Positions 8,998 to 18,040 of a stretch of 64,000 nt of DNA are shown piece by piece; the first letter of the stretch is position 1; each line of letters begins with the position of its first letter. The translations under genes and the position numbers were made by a program. Below the pieces are notes generated by a model, which was not told the origin of the DNA, did no database searches, and worked only from the letters and a program-made list of their open reading frames with translations. The DNA is from Pseudarthrobacter enclensis (lineage in GTDB: Bacteria; Actinomycetota; Actinomycetes; Actinomycetales; Micrococcaceae), in contig NZ_JAUSRE010000005.1 in the NCBI RefSeq assembly GCF_030811655.1, positions 174,387 to 238,386 on the forward strand. Reading direction: 5' to 3'.

Positions 8998-9786
8998 TTG
9001 GCGGCAGAGAGAACCAGCGGATCCGCACCACCCCTCTTGGTGCTGCGCAAGGTCACGGAAATACTGAACTGCTTTTCCGTGGAATCGCCTGAGCCCACGC
9101 TCCAGCAAATCGCCAGGCAGACGGGGCTGCCGCAGAGTACCTGCCAGCGGCTGGTCCAGAACATGGTCCGGGAAGGTTTCCTCGACCGGGACGGTGACCG
9201 CTATCGCATCGGACTGCGGCTGGTCCAATGGGCCGCCCCGGGCACTTTCGGCCTGGACGTGGTCCGCCTGGTCCATCCGATCCTGCAGGAACTGCGCGAC
9301 CGGACGGGAGAGACCGCATGCCTCTACATGCGGGACGGGGCCTTCCGCACGGTCGTCGCCGTGGCGGAAACGCGCCACGTGGTGATGCGCCCGTTCCTCG
9401 TGGGACAGGTCATGCCCATCCATGCCGGCGCACCGGGGAAGATTTTCCTTGCCTTCGATCCGGAAGCCCGTCAGGCGATCAGGGATACGGAACTGACGCG
9501 CTACACGCCCACCACACCCGATACGTGGGACAAGCTGGATGCCCAGGTCAGCAGTGCCCGGGCGGACGGCTATTTCGCGGCCTTCGGTGAGCGGAACTCG
9601 GATGTGGGCTCCATCAGCGCGCCGGTCTTCAATCATTTGGGGCGCCTGGCGGCTGTCCTGGGCGTGGGTTTCCCCACCCAGCGGGTGGGCCCGGACGACG
9701 TCGGGCGGCTGGGCCCGGAGGTAGCGGACGCGGCGAAGGCGGCCAGCGCGGCGCTTGGGTACATGGAGAAGATCTTCCCTTCGTGA
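8998..9786 (+). CDS. IclR-family transcriptional regulator
   Basis: 262 residues from a TTG start preceded by GACAAGGG. An N-terminal winged helix-turn-helix (TLQQIARQTGLPQSTCQRLV, about residues 33-52) is followed by the IclR effector domain (YMRDGAFRTVVAVAE, then IHAGAPGKIFLA and SAPVFNHLGRLAAVLGVG). Family members sense small organic acids and usually control adjacent catabolic operons. Its divergence from the MHS transporter / flavin reductase / crotonase operon makes that operon the likely target. Confidence 0.92.
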   Translation: MAAERTSGSAPPLLVLRKVTEILNCFSVESPEPTLQQIARQTGLPQSTCQRLVQNMVREGFLDRDGDRYRIGLRLVQWAAPGTFGLDVVRLVHPILQELRDRTGETACLYMRDGAFRTVVAVAETRHVVMRPFLVGQVMPIHAGAPGKIFLAFDPEARQAIRDTELTRYTPTTPDTWDKLDAQVSSARADGYFAAFGERNSDVGSISAPVFNHLGRLAAVLGVGFPTQRVGPDDVGRLGPEVADAAKAASAALGYMEKIFPS

Positions 9787-10000
9787 CGGTGGCGCACGGC
9801 GCCGGAGCCGCGCGGGGTCGTGGAGCCCGGGTGCCGCCGTCGTACTCCTTCTCCTGTGCCGGTGCCCGAATCCGCGCCTGCTCTGGACTCTTGGGCTGCG
9901 CGGAACCAGACTGTCTACAACAGCCTGCCCGGCGCGTCGGAATTGAATGAACTTTATTGGCCGGTGTAGGGATGGCTGCTTTTATTGGGGCTTTACCGTG

Positions 10001-10018
10001 ATGCCGCTTTCACGGCAT
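10001..10018 (+). promoter_or_regulatory. Hairpin just upstream of the flotillin ribosome binding site
   Basis: ATGCCG and CGGCAT form a perfect 6-bp stem with a 6-base loop, 15 bases before the ATG at 10034 and directly before the AAAGGACC ribosome binding site. It could tune translation of the flotillin gene. No upstream gene needs a terminator here. Confidence 0.3.
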
Positions 10019-10033
10019 TGAAAGGACCTGGTC

Positions 10034-11467
10034 ATGCCGGACTTTGCACCATTTTTCCCGCTTATAGCCATTATCGTGGGCGTGCTCGTTGCCGTCGGAT
10101 TTATCTGGGTGGCAACAAAGCTGATGTGGAAGGTAGCTGAACCCAATGAGGCCCTGATTATCTCGGGCCTGACCCGTGGAACCCTTGAAACCCGGGAAGG
10201 GATGGATTTCAAGATCGTCACCGGGAAAGGCGCCCTGGTCCTTCCCGGACTCCAGACGGTACGGCCCCTGTCACTGACCCTGAATGAAACCGAACTTAAA
10301 GTTTCCTGCGTTACATCGCAGGGCATCCAGGTAATTGTGGAGGGCGTCGTCATTTACAAGATCGGTGATGCTCCGCCTTTTATTGCCAATGCAGCGCGCC
10401 GTTTCCTGGGACAGCAGCCAAAAATGGAGAGCCAGGTCTATAACGTTTTCGAAGGCCACCTGCGGTCCATTATCGGCAGTATGACGATGGAGGAGATCAT
10501 CCGCGAGCGGGACAAGCTGGCGTCCCAGGTCCGGAGTGCGAGCGGGGTGGAAATGGAGAAGCTGGGCCTGGTGGTTGACTCGCTGCAGATCAAGGACCTG
10601 CAGGACCCCACGGACTACATCCAGAACATCGCCAAGCCCCACATCGCCCAGGTGAAAATGGAAGCCCGTATCGCCGAGGCCACCCGCAACCGGGAAGCGG
10701 CGGAAAAGGAAGCGGAAGCCGCGGCCCTGATCGCGGACGCACAGAGCGTGTCGGCGATCAGGCAGTCCGTGGCGCAGGCCAACGCCGAACGCGCCAGGGC
10801 CAACGCAGCCCAGGCCGGACCGTTGGCCGAGGCCACCGCAAGGCAGCAGGTGGTGGTGCAGGAAACAGAGGTTGCCAAACTGGAAGCGGACCGCGAAGAG
10901 CAGAAGCTGCAGACCAGTATCCGGAAGCCTGCGGACGCCAAGGCCTACGCCAGGCGAACGGAAGCGGAAGGCCAGAAGGCAGCGGACATCAGCGCCGCGG
11001 AGGCGCTGGCTCGCCGCACGGAGCTTGAGGCACAGGCCAACGCGCGGCGCACTGAACTGCAGGCGCAGGCAAATGCCACAGCCGCGGCAGCCACTGCTGG
11101 AGCAACCAAGGTCACCGGTGAGGCCGAGGCCGCCGCCACGCGGGCCAAGGGCGAGGCAGGGGCGTCCGCCATCAAGGCCAAGGCCCTGGCGGAGGCTGAG
11201 GGCATCAAGGCCCGGGCGGAGGCGCTGGCCACCAACCAGGACGCCGTCATTTCCCAGCAACTCGCCGAGAACATGCCGGCCATCATCGCGGCGGCCGCGG
11301 AGCCGTTCGCCCACGTGGGCAACATGACCGTCCTGAACGGCGGCGAGGGCGTCAACAGGATGCTGGGTGGAATCCTTGCCCAGGCGGGTGACTACCTGCC
11401 GGCCCTCCGGTCAGCGCTGCGGAAGGGCGACGACGGGAAACGTCCCGCCAAGGCCCCGGACGCCTAA
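10034..11467 (+). CDS. Flotillin-like SPFH-domain membrane scaffold protein
   Basis: 477 residues. One N-terminal membrane helix (about residues 8-30), an SPFH/band-7 domain (GLQTVRPLSLTLNETELKV through ITMEE-type segment MTMEEIIRERDKL), and a long Ala/Glu/Lys/Arg-rich coiled coil (about 205-400) full of EAxA/RTEL repeats, typical of flotillins. The C-terminal part is hydrophobic and Ala rich (AENMPAIIAAAAEPF). Flotillins oligomerise under the membrane and organise ordered lipid domains. The gene is followed 41 bases later by a mini-NfeD gene, the classical partner arrangement (FloT/YuaF, YqiK/YqiJ). Confidence 0.93.
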   Translation: MPDFAPFFPLIAIIVGVLVAVGFIWVATKLMWKVAEPNEALIISGLTRGTLETREGMDFKIVTGKGALVLPGLQTVRPLSLTLNETELKVSCVTSQGIQVIVEGVVIYKIGDAPPFIANAARRFLGQQPKMESQVYNVFEGHLRSIIGSMTMEEIIRERDKLASQVRSASGVEMEKLGLVVDSLQIKDLQDPTDYIQNIAKPHIAQVKMEARIAEATRNREAAEKEAEAAALIADAQSVSAIRQSVAQANAERARANAAQAGPLAEATARQQVVVQETEVAKLEADREEQKLQTSIRKPADAKAYARRTEAEGQKAADISAAEALARRTELEAQANARRTELQAQANATAAAATAGATKVTGEAEAAATRAKGEAGASAIKAKALAEAEGIKARAEALATNQDAVISQQLAENMPAIIAAAAEPFAHVGNMTVLNGGEGVNRMLGGILAQAGDYLPALRSALRKGDDGKRPAKAPDA

Positions 11468-11508
11468 GAACCGGACGCCTACGAACTGCCGACACGCAGG
11501 AGCATTGG

Positions 11509-11751
11509 ATGCGCAGGAACGTTGACCGGAGCCTGACCGGAAAGATCGGCCGGGTGACCGGGCTTGTTGGCCCGGGCACCATCGGCGAGGTCATGCTTCC
11601 CTACCTTGGGGGCATCATGGCCTTCCATGCACATCCGTACGACAAGACCAGCGTGTTCCCGGTGGGTGCCGAGGTGCTGGTCATCTACTTCGACCCGCCG
11701 CAGACGGTGTTCGTGGATGAACTGCCGGACGTCCTGAAGCACGGCGGGTAG
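11509..11751 (+). CDS. Small NfeD-like OB-fold protein, partner of flotillin
   Basis: 80 residues behind a clear AGGAG. The sequence (LTGKIGRVTGLVGPGTIGEV, then PVGAEVLVIYFDPPQTVFV) fits the beta-barrel soluble domain found at the C-terminus of NfeD/YuaF/YqiJ proteins, where it follows membrane helices. Here no membrane helices are present, so only the barrel is encoded. Its place directly after the flotillin gene supports a role in the same membrane-domain complex. The family assignment rests on the G-x-G-x-V pattern and gene order. Confidence 0.72.
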   Translation: MRRNVDRSLTGKIGRVTGLVGPGTIGEVMLPYLGGIMAFHAHPYDKTSVFPVGAEVLVIYFDPPQTVFVDELPDVLKHGG

Positions 11752-11786
11752 GGCGCCCGGCTCCCCGGCCACCATGAGGGCGGAGC

Positions 11787-12818
11787 CTACCGCCCGCCCT
11801 CCATTTTGCGGCTGCGCTGTTCCCGGGCCATCGGCCCATAGGGATAGACCCCGGTCTCCGGCTCGCTGGCACTGGTGAGCCGGCTGATGTCGTCCGCGCT
11901 CAGGGCGAGTTCGGCGGCCGCGAGGTTGTCGGCCAATTGCTCGGTGGTCCGGGCGCCGAGGATCACGGAAGTTACCGCGGGCCGGTCCGCGAGCCAGGCC
12001 AGGGCGACCTGTGACTGGCTGACACCGTGGGACGACGCGATGTCCTCAACGGCATCGATCACGGCCCACGTGCGCGGGTTGTCGTTGCGGGCCTGCCACG
12101 CCTCCATGCCGCGCTTGGGGTTCTCCCCCAGCCGCGTGGCGCCGGAAGGGTGTTGGTCCCGCTTGTACTTGCCGGACAGCCAGCCGCCGCCAAGGGGGGA
12201 CCACGGAAGCAGTCCTATTCCGGCATCAAGGGCCGCCGGGACAATCTCGAATTCGATGTCCCGAACCAGCAGGCTGTACTGCGGCTGCAGGCTGACAGGC
12301 GGGTTCCAGCCCTGGCTGCGGGCCACCTGGACGGCTTTGGTGAGCTGCCAGCCCAGAAAGTTGGAGAAGCCGTAGTAGGCGATTTTGCCGCTTCGTACCG
12401 CGTCCTCCAGGAAGCGGAGGGTCTCCTCCAAAGGGGTGATCGGATCCCACGCGTGCATCTGGTACAGATCGATCTGTTCCACGCCAAGGCGGCGGAGGGA
12501 ATCATCCAAGGCGCGGCCCAGGTGCCGGCGGGACGTTCCGACGTCGTTCGGTGCCGTACCCATGGGAAAGCGCCCCTTGGTGGCGATGACGGCTTTGTCC
12601 TTGTGCTCCGGGCGCTGGGCCAGCCACCGGCCAATGATCTCTTCGGAAACCCCGGCGCTGTAGACGTCGGCCGTGTCTATGAAGTTGCCACCCGCTTCGA
12701 AGTAGCCGTCCAGGATGGCGTGGGACGTTTCCTCGGTGGCCTCTGCACCAAAGGTCATCGTCCCCAGGGCGAAGCTGGTGACGATGGTGCCGCTGTGGCC
12801 AAGGGTTCGGTACTGCAT
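11787..12818 (-). CDS. Aldo/keto reductase
   Basis: 343 residues from the ATG at 12818. The AKR (alpha/beta)8 barrel motifs are present: the beta1 strand FALGTMTFG, the catalytic Asp/Tyr region FIDTADVYSAG (D and Y of the tetrad), the Lys in KAVIATKGRF, and YQMHAWDP with the His. The NADPH-binding end (SVILGARTTEQLADNLAA) is the usual IPG-type phosphate site. It belongs to the Tas/AKR11-14-like group of general NADPH-dependent carbonyl reductases or sugar dehydrogenases. It lies 14 bases after an SMP-30 lactonase-like gene, suggesting joint sugar or aldonate metabolism. Confidence 0.92.
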   Translation of the reverse strand: MQYRTLGHSGTIVTSFALGTMTFGAEATEETSHAILDGYFEAGGNFIDTADVYSAGVSEEIIGRWLAQRPEHKDKAVIATKGRFPMGTAPNDVGTSRRHLGRALDDSLRRLGVEQIDLYQMHAWDPITPLEETLRFLEDAVRSGKIAYYGFSNFLGWQLTKAVQVARSQGWNPPVSLQPQYSLLVRDIEFEIVPAALDAGIGLLPWSPLGGGWLSGKYKRDQHPSGATRLGENPKRGMEAWQARNDNPRTWAVIDAVEDIASSHGVSQSQVALAWLADRPAVTSVILGARTTEQLADNLAAAELALSADDISRLTSASEPETGVYPYGPMAREQRSRKMEGGR

Positions 12819-12832
12819 GGTTGTCCTCGCGA

Positions 12833-13726
12833 TCAGTTGTGGTTGGGCGGAAAGTTGCGGCCGGCTGCGTCCGTGGTGGTGGTGCGGATCCGGTACAGGC
12901 TGGTGGTTGCCGTGATGTAGAGGTCCCGTCCGTCGGGGCCGCCGAAGCACAGGTTGGCCACCGTTTCCGGCACTTCCATGGTGTGCAGGAGTTCAAAGGA
13001 CGGCGAATAGATTCGGACCGACGGGCCGGCGGAGGTCCAGATCCTGCCGTCAACGTCCACCCTCAGACCGTCCGCCGGACGGTCGTCCTCCAGTTCGAGG
13101 GTGCCGGTACGTGGGCCGCAGCGGCCGTCGGACACCGTGTAGGCTGCGATCCGCAGCGGCACCCCGTAACGGGGGCCGGCGGTGTCAGCAACGTAAAGGA
13201 CGGACTCATCGGGTGAGAAGGCCAGCCCGTTGGGGTGCACCAAATCGGTGACCACCGCCGTGAGGGTTCCTGACGCCGGCTCGAAGCGGAAAACATAGGA
13301 GCCCCCGTATTCCTGCTCCCCCTCATGGCCTTCCTTTGTCCCGGGAAGAATGCCGTAGGGCGGGTCCGTGAACCAGACACCGGAGTCTCGGGCAACCACC
13401 ACATCGTTGGGTGAGTTCAGCTGCCGGCCGTTGAAGGAGTCAACCAGGCTGGTGATGGATCCCCCGCTGTCGCGTTCCACCCGCCGCCGGCCATGGCTGC
13501 ACTGCACCACGCTGCCATCGGCGTCCAATGTGCGGCCGTTCGTGTATTCGACACCGGCGGCATATTCGCGGGTCCTCCCGGACACCGGGTCGAACTCAAG
13601 GATGCGGTCGTTCGGGATGTCACTCCACCGCAGGGTTTGCGATGACGGCACCCACACAGGCCCCTCGGCCCATACCGAGCCGGTGAAAAGGCACTCCAGC
13701 GCGCCAATGGTAAGTTCGACAGCCAA
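12833..13726 (-). CDS. SMP-30/gluconolactonase family protein
   Basis: 297 residues from a TTG start with AAGGAG just upstream. Six-bladed propeller features of the SMP-30/gluconolactonase/LRE family are visible: the metal-binding Glu in WAEGPVW near the N-terminus, SPNDVVVARDSGVWFTDPPY (Asn and Asp ligands), and HPNGLAFSPDES. Members hydrolyse sugar or aldonate lactones with a bound divalent cation. The close spacing to the aldo/keto reductase suggests an oxidation-lactone hydrolysis pair. There is no signal peptide. Confidence 0.9.
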   Translation of the reverse strand: MAVELTIGALECLFTGSVWAEGPVWVPSSQTLRWSDIPNDRILEFDPVSGRTREYAAGVEYTNGRTLDADGSVVQCSHGRRRVERDSGGSITSLVDSFNGRQLNSPNDVVVARDSGVWFTDPPYGILPGTKEGHEGEQEYGGSYVFRFEPASGTLTAVVTDLVHPNGLAFSPDESVLYVADTAGPRYGVPLRIAAYTVSDGRCGPRTGTLELEDDRPADGLRVDVDGRIWTSAGPSVRIYSPSFELLHTMEVPETVANLCFGGPDGRDLYITATTSLYRIRTTTTDAAGRNFPPNHN

Positions 13727-13825
13727 TGGAGCTCCTTTGCAGTCAGGTGCCTGCCGCCACGGTGAAGCAGCGAGGTTGCGGCAGCCCTATCAGGGAGCCA
13801 CGAATCCTATAGGAACGAACTTACC

Positions 13826-16003
13826 TTAGCCCTGGCCCTGGGTCTGCGGGACGCGCAGGCTGCCGTACCTTTCCATCCGGTGCCAGCGAAGGTGCACTCC
13901 AGCCACCGCGGTGACGACCGCTTGGATAACCACCAGGTACATGAGCTGCCGGTAGACGAACTGCTGCAGGGGAAGTGTCCAGAGCGGTCCGAGCCGTTCC
14001 TTGTCGAGCCGGAAGGCATAAGCGGCCATGAGCAACTGAACCGCCAGGAACAGCAGCCACAACGCGCCGATCCGCAGCGGGTCGAGGAAGATCAGGCCGT
14101 ACAGGGCAAAGACGTCGACGATGGGCGCGAACAGGGGAAGCAGCACCTGCAGGACGAGAAGGTAACCGAGCCCGCGGCGGCCCAGCTTGCCCGCCGCCCC
14201 GCCCTGCACAACGGCACCCCGGTGCTTCCACATTGCCTGCAAAGTGCCGTAGCACCACCGGTACCGCTGGCGCCACAGTGCGCCCAGGGTGGCGGGTGCC
14301 TCCGTCCAGGCCCTGGCGTCCTCCTGGTACACGACGCGCCAGCCGTCCCGGCACAGTGCCATGGTCAGGTCGGTGTCCTCGGCGAGCGTGTCATCGCTGA
14401 CGCCCCCGACGTTGCGGAGGGCGTGGAGCCGGAAGGCACCGATTGCCCCGGGGACGGTGGGCATGCATTCGGCAACGTCGAACAGCCTGCGGTCCAGGTT
14501 GAAGCCCACCACGTACTCGATGTGCTGCCAGGCGCCCAGGATGCCTCCGCGGTTGGCCACCTTGGTGTTGCCGGAAATGGCCCCAACGCGGGGATCCGCG
14601 AATGGCTGGAGCAGGGCACGGACCGTATCGGGTTCGAAGACGGTGTCGCCGTCCACCATGACCACGAGGTCGTGGCTGGCCGCCTGGATCCCGGCGTTCA
14701 GGGCCGACGGTTTGCCGCCATTCTCCTTGCGGATAACGGTCACGCCGGGCAGGCCGAGGGCCTCTACGATGTCGGCTGTGCCGTCCGTTGAGCCGTCATC
14801 CACCACGATGATTTCCACTGGATGGGTGGAGGCAAGGATGGACCGGACCGCGGCCTCAATGCCGGCGGACTCGTTATAGGCGGGGACAATCACGGTCGCC
14901 GGTTCGGTGACCGCCGGTTCCACCATCACGTCGACCCGGCGCCGGCCACGCCCTGGGCCGGGAAGGCGGCGGGCGGCACGGCTGTGGCGCGCTGCGAAGA
15001 ACATCACCAGGACGGCACGCAGGAATGTCACGATACCGGCGGCAACGAGCCCCAGGGAAATGGCCCAGACCACGAAGTCGCTGAGGCGGATCCCCCATAC
15101 CAGCGCAGAGCCGCGCAACTGTTCAATCGCTGAGGCCGGGCGCATGCTGGCCACGCCCACGGCGTCCCCGACTGTTGTCACCCGGTACCCTTGTTCGGCG
15201 AAACGCGACAGGGCGGAGTCGAGCGCGGCGACGGTCTGCTCCCTGTCGCCGCCGCCGTCGTGCATGAGGACCACCTGGCCCTGCGGCCCCGGCGGAGTCA
15301 GGTTGGCTTCGATGGCTTTCGTTCCCGGGGTTTGCCAGTCCTCGCTGTCCAGGCTGCTCAGCACGGTGAGGTAGCCCTCGTCCGCCAGTCCGTGCATGGC
15401 GGACCACATACCGTTCGCAATGGCCCCGTTGCCCGCGGTGTAGGGCGGTCGCAGCAGGGAAGCCGCCTGGCCCGTCACCCCGACGATGGCATCCTGTCCG
15501 CCTTGCACTTCCAGTTCGCGGCGCCAATCGGGTGCTGTGCCAAGGTCGGTGTGAGTCAACGTGTGGACGCCCAGTTCGTGGCCTTCCGCCACGATGCGGC
15601 GCACGAGATCCGGGTTGTCCACCGCCGCGGAACCCACGACGAAGAAGGTGGCATGAACGTGGTGCTCCCGAAGTACGTCCAGGATGCGGGGCGTCCATAC
15701 CGGGTCCGGACCGTCGTCGAACGTCAGGGCGATGGTCCGGTCCGGCGGACTGACGGTGGTCACAGCGCCGCCACGCGAGTCCACCACGGGACCGCCGTGC
15801 GAGAGCGTTGTGGGGACGGCGCCGGCGGCCGTGTCAGCAGGCAGGGAATCTCCGGGTACTCCGCCGAGGTGGTGGATGTATCCCTGCACGGCCAGGGCAA
15901 GACCCAAGGCCATCAGGGTGGCGAGAAGGACAAACCAATGCGCCCTGACATTGGCGGGAACGTTGCTTTTGGCGGGTCGGGAACCCTTATTCCGGCCGGT
16001 CAT
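13826..16003 (-). CDS. Bifunctional polysaccharide deacetylase / family 2 glycosyltransferase (fusion)
   Basis: 725 residues from the ATG at 16003, which follows the previous stop by one base. Order: membrane helix (about 22-42); NodB deacetylase domain with TFDDGPDP (metal Asp near residue 96) and metal histidines in HTLTH (147-151), LRPPY and LMHDGGG; membrane helices about 305-335; a GT2 domain with VIVPAYNES, DDGSTDGT, VDGDT, EDTDL and QRYRW; and several C-terminal helices. This looks like the PgaB deacetylase and PgaC synthase jobs on one chain, suggesting synthesis and partial de-N-acetylation of a beta-linked GlcNAc-type exopolysaccharide outside the cell. No dedicated export pore gene is adjacent. 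Confidence 0.9.
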   Translation of the reverse strand: MTGRNKGSRPAKSNVPANVRAHWFVLLATLMALGLALAVQGYIHHLGGVPGDSLPADTAAGAVPTTLSHGGPVVDSRGGAVTTVSPPDRTIALTFDDGPDPVWTPRILDVLREHHVHATFFVVGSAAVDNPDLVRRIVAEGHELGVHTLTHTDLGTAPDWRRELEVQGGQDAIVGVTGQAASLLRPPYTAGNGAIANGMWSAMHGLADEGYLTVLSSLDSEDWQTPGTKAIEANLTPPGPQGQVVLMHDGGGDREQTVAALDSALSRFAEQGYRVTTVGDAVGVASMRPASAIEQLRGSALVWGIRLSDFVVWAISLGLVAAGIVTFLRAVLVMFFAARHSRAARRLPGPGRGRRRVDVMVEPAVTEPATVIVPAYNESAGIEAAVRSILASTHPVEIIVVDDGSTDGTADIVEALGLPGVTVIRKENGGKPSALNAGIQAASHDLVVMVDGDTVFEPDTVRALLQPFADPRVGAISGNTKVANRGGILGAWQHIEYVVGFNLDRRLFDVAECMPTVPGAIGAFRLHALRNVGGVSDDTLAEDTDLTMALCRDGWRVVYQEDARAWTEAPATLGALWRQRYRWCYGTLQAMWKHRGAVVQGGAAGKLGRRGLGYLLVLQVLLPLFAPIVDVFALYGLIFLDPLRIGALWLLFLAVQLLMAAYAFRLDKERLGPLWTLPLQQFVYRQLMYLVVIQAVVTAVAGVHLRWHRMERYGSLRVPQTQGQG

Positions 16004-16004
16004 A

Positions 16005-16592
16005 TTAGGGGTGTGCAGGAGAGGTAGGCCGTGTGGTCTGGCCCGGGGCTGAACCGCTCGCACCGGGGGCGGTGGCGCTGGTGCCCGGGGCTGTTCCGCT
16101 GGAGCCGGGGGCAGTTGCACTGGAGCCGGCGCCGGTTCCGAACGGTGCAGCGGGGGCGGGCGCCGCGGTCGGAGCCGGGGCCGGAGCAGCGGCAGGGGCC
16201 GCCGGAACGGCGGGTGCAGCGGGTACGACGGCGGTACCGGCCACCGGAGGTAGGGCAGTAACAGCGGAGACGGGCTCGGGGACGGCCGCCGGGGACTGCT
16301 CAACAATTGGAACGGCGGGCCCGGTCAAGCCGGCCCGTGGATCCATGGACGGGGGGCTTGATGGCGTTTCGCGGGGCCCGGCGGCGGCGGGCAGGGGAAG
16401 GAATGGTGCCGAGGCTCCGGAACCGCCGATGAATGCGGCCAGTACGAGGATGACATATGCCGCCACCAACCCGACGACCCCCAGGCCGATCATCTTGACC
16501 CGCCGGAGCCGCCGGCCTGACGCGTCGACAAACACGGGTCCACGGGGAGAGATGGCGGGCGACTGATCGGATGTCTCTTCAGGGGCTTTCAT
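16005..16592 (-). CDS. Ala/Pro-rich single-pass membrane protein, partner of the deacetylase-GT fusion
   Basis: 195 residues, unrecognised family. A basic cytoplasmic N-terminus (RRLRRVK), one strong membrane helix (about 35-57), then roughly 135 residues of low-complexity Pro/Ala/Ser/Gly/Thr sequence with ATAPG/SGTAPG-like repeats that would lie outside the membrane and could span the wall. Its stop is one base from the ATG of the deacetylase-GT gene, so translation is probably coupled. It may be an anchor or spacer for the polysaccharide machinery; this is inference from position only. The opposite strand is also open here because of the repetitive GC-rich sequence, but only this strand has a coupled neighbour. 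Confidence 0.68.
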   Translation of the reverse strand: MKAPEETSDQSPAISPRGPVFVDASGRRLRRVKMIGLGVVGLVAAYVILVLAAFIGGSGASAPFLPLPAAAGPRETPSSPPSMDPRAGLTGPAVPIVEQSPAAVPEPVSAVTALPPVAGTAVVPAAPAVPAAPAAAPAPAPTAAPAPAAPFGTGAGSSATAPGSSGTAPGTSATAPGASGSAPGQTTRPTSPAHP

Positions 16593-16818
16593 CGAGCATC
16601 AACCTTAGAGGACCCGAAATGGCTAGCACAAAACTTCGCGGGTTCTCCCGCCCGCGCCGGCCCACCGGAAGCGCACCCAACAGAGGTATGGATTTGGGGC
16701 GGCGGAACTAATGACCCCGGAGCAGGCATTGGCTAGGATCGAGGTTCTACGGTCAGTCAGTCAAGGGCTTGGCGCCTTTTGTGCCCGCAGTGGGCGCCAG
16801 GTGTGCAGAGAGGCCACC

Positions 16819-17988
16819 ATGGATGTCACCCAGTCCGCCCAGTACCCGCTCAACCCCTTTCCGCACTATGAACAGATGCGGGCGGCGGCCCCGGTCTTCC
16901 AGGATGACCAATCCGGTAGCTGGCACGTGTTCCGCTATGACGATGTCCAGCGGGTGTTGTCCGAGCACGCAACCTTTTCGTCGCGCATGGGCGGCGAAAA
17001 CCCCTCCGGTACCGGGCAATTGTTCGCGGCGAGCCTGATCACCACCGATCCGCCAAGGCACCGGCAGTTGCGTTCGCTGGTTACGCAGGCTTTCACCCCC
17101 AAGTCCGTTGACGCGCTGGCACCGCGCATCGCCGCGCTCACCGGTGAACTCCTGGATGCGATGACCACGGGCGGCGGCAGCGCAGACCTGATCCGGGAGT
17201 TGGCCTACCCGTTGCCTGTCATTGTCATCTCGGAGCTGATGGGCATCCCCGCCGAGGACCGGGAGCGGTTCAAGCACTGGTCAGCTGTGGTGGTCAGCCA
17301 GACCCGGACGGCTCCGGCAAGCGAAAGACAGGACTCCACCACCTCGGAAATGGTGGAATACTTTCTGGCCCTGATCGACCAGCGCAGGAGCCGGCCCGGC
17401 AACGACCTGATCAGCAGCCTGCTGGCCGCGGAGATCGAAGGCCACAAACTGACTGTGCCCGAACTGCTCGGCTTCTGCAGCCTGTTGCTGGTGGCCGGCA
17501 ACGAGACCACCACCAACCTGATCGGCAACGCCGTCCTGTGCCTGGCGGAGTCGCCCGGCACCCACGCGCGGCTCCTTGACGAGCCCGCCTTACTTCCCCA
17601 GACCCTGGAAGAAGTGCTTCGCTTCCGGTCACCGGTCCAGTCCATGTACCGAGTGGCGGCGGCAGAGACCGTTCTCGGCGGCCAGAGAATCCCCTCGGGC
17701 GCGCCCATTGTGGCCTGGATCGGGTCAGCCAACCGCGATGAGCAGCAATTCGAGCGCGCGGCAGAATTCGACGTCGACCGCAACCCGAACCGGCACCTTG
17801 CATTCGGCCACGGAATCCACTTCTGCCTGGGCGCGCCACTGGCACGGCTTGAGGCCAGGATTGCCCTGGAGTCCCTACTGACCCGCTTTCCCGGGCTTTC
17901 GGTGACCCCGGACGCCCAGCTGGAAAGGATGGAAAGCAGCATTGTCTACGGGCTGAAGTCACTGCCCGTCAACTGGCTGCCGGAGTGA
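16819..17988 (+). CDS. Cytochrome P450
   Basis: 389 residues from the ATG at 16819 (AGAGAGG upstream). The I-helix oxygen-activation motif AGNETTTN, the K-helix ExxR within LEEVLRF, and the haem-binding loop FGHGIHFCLGAPLAR with Cys near residue 336 are all present. It is soluble, as for bacterial class I P450s of the CYP107-like type, and needs an external ferredoxin and reductase, which are not adjacent. A substrate cannot be assigned. The gene stands alone between divergent polysaccharide genes and the convergent transglycosylase gene. Confidence 0.95.
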   Translation: MDVTQSAQYPLNPFPHYEQMRAAAPVFQDDQSGSWHVFRYDDVQRVLSEHATFSSRMGGENPSGTGQLFAASLITTDPPRHRQLRSLVTQAFTPKSVDALAPRIAALTGELLDAMTTGGGSADLIRELAYPLPVIVISELMGIPAEDRERFKHWSAVVVSQTRTAPASERQDSTTSEMVEYFLALIDQRRSRPGNDLISSLLAAEIEGHKLTVPELLGFCSLLLVAGNETTTNLIGNAVLCLAESPGTHARLLDEPALLPQTLEEVLRFRSPVQSMYRVAAAETVLGGQRIPSGAPIVAWIGSANRDEQQFERAAEFDVDRNPNRHLAFGHGIHFCLGAPLARLEARIALESLLTRFPGLSVTPDAQLERMESSIVYGLKSLPVNWLPE

Positions 17989-18040
17989 CGCACGCGGAGC
18001 GAGTACTGCCTAACCAAGCCGTCCCCACCGGACCGTGGAC

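Noticed and set aside
16033..16566. 177-codon plus-strand frame opposite the Ala/Pro-rich membrane protein
   Set aside because: It mirrors low-complexity GC-rich sequence; only the minus-strand gene has a membrane helix and a coupled neighbour.
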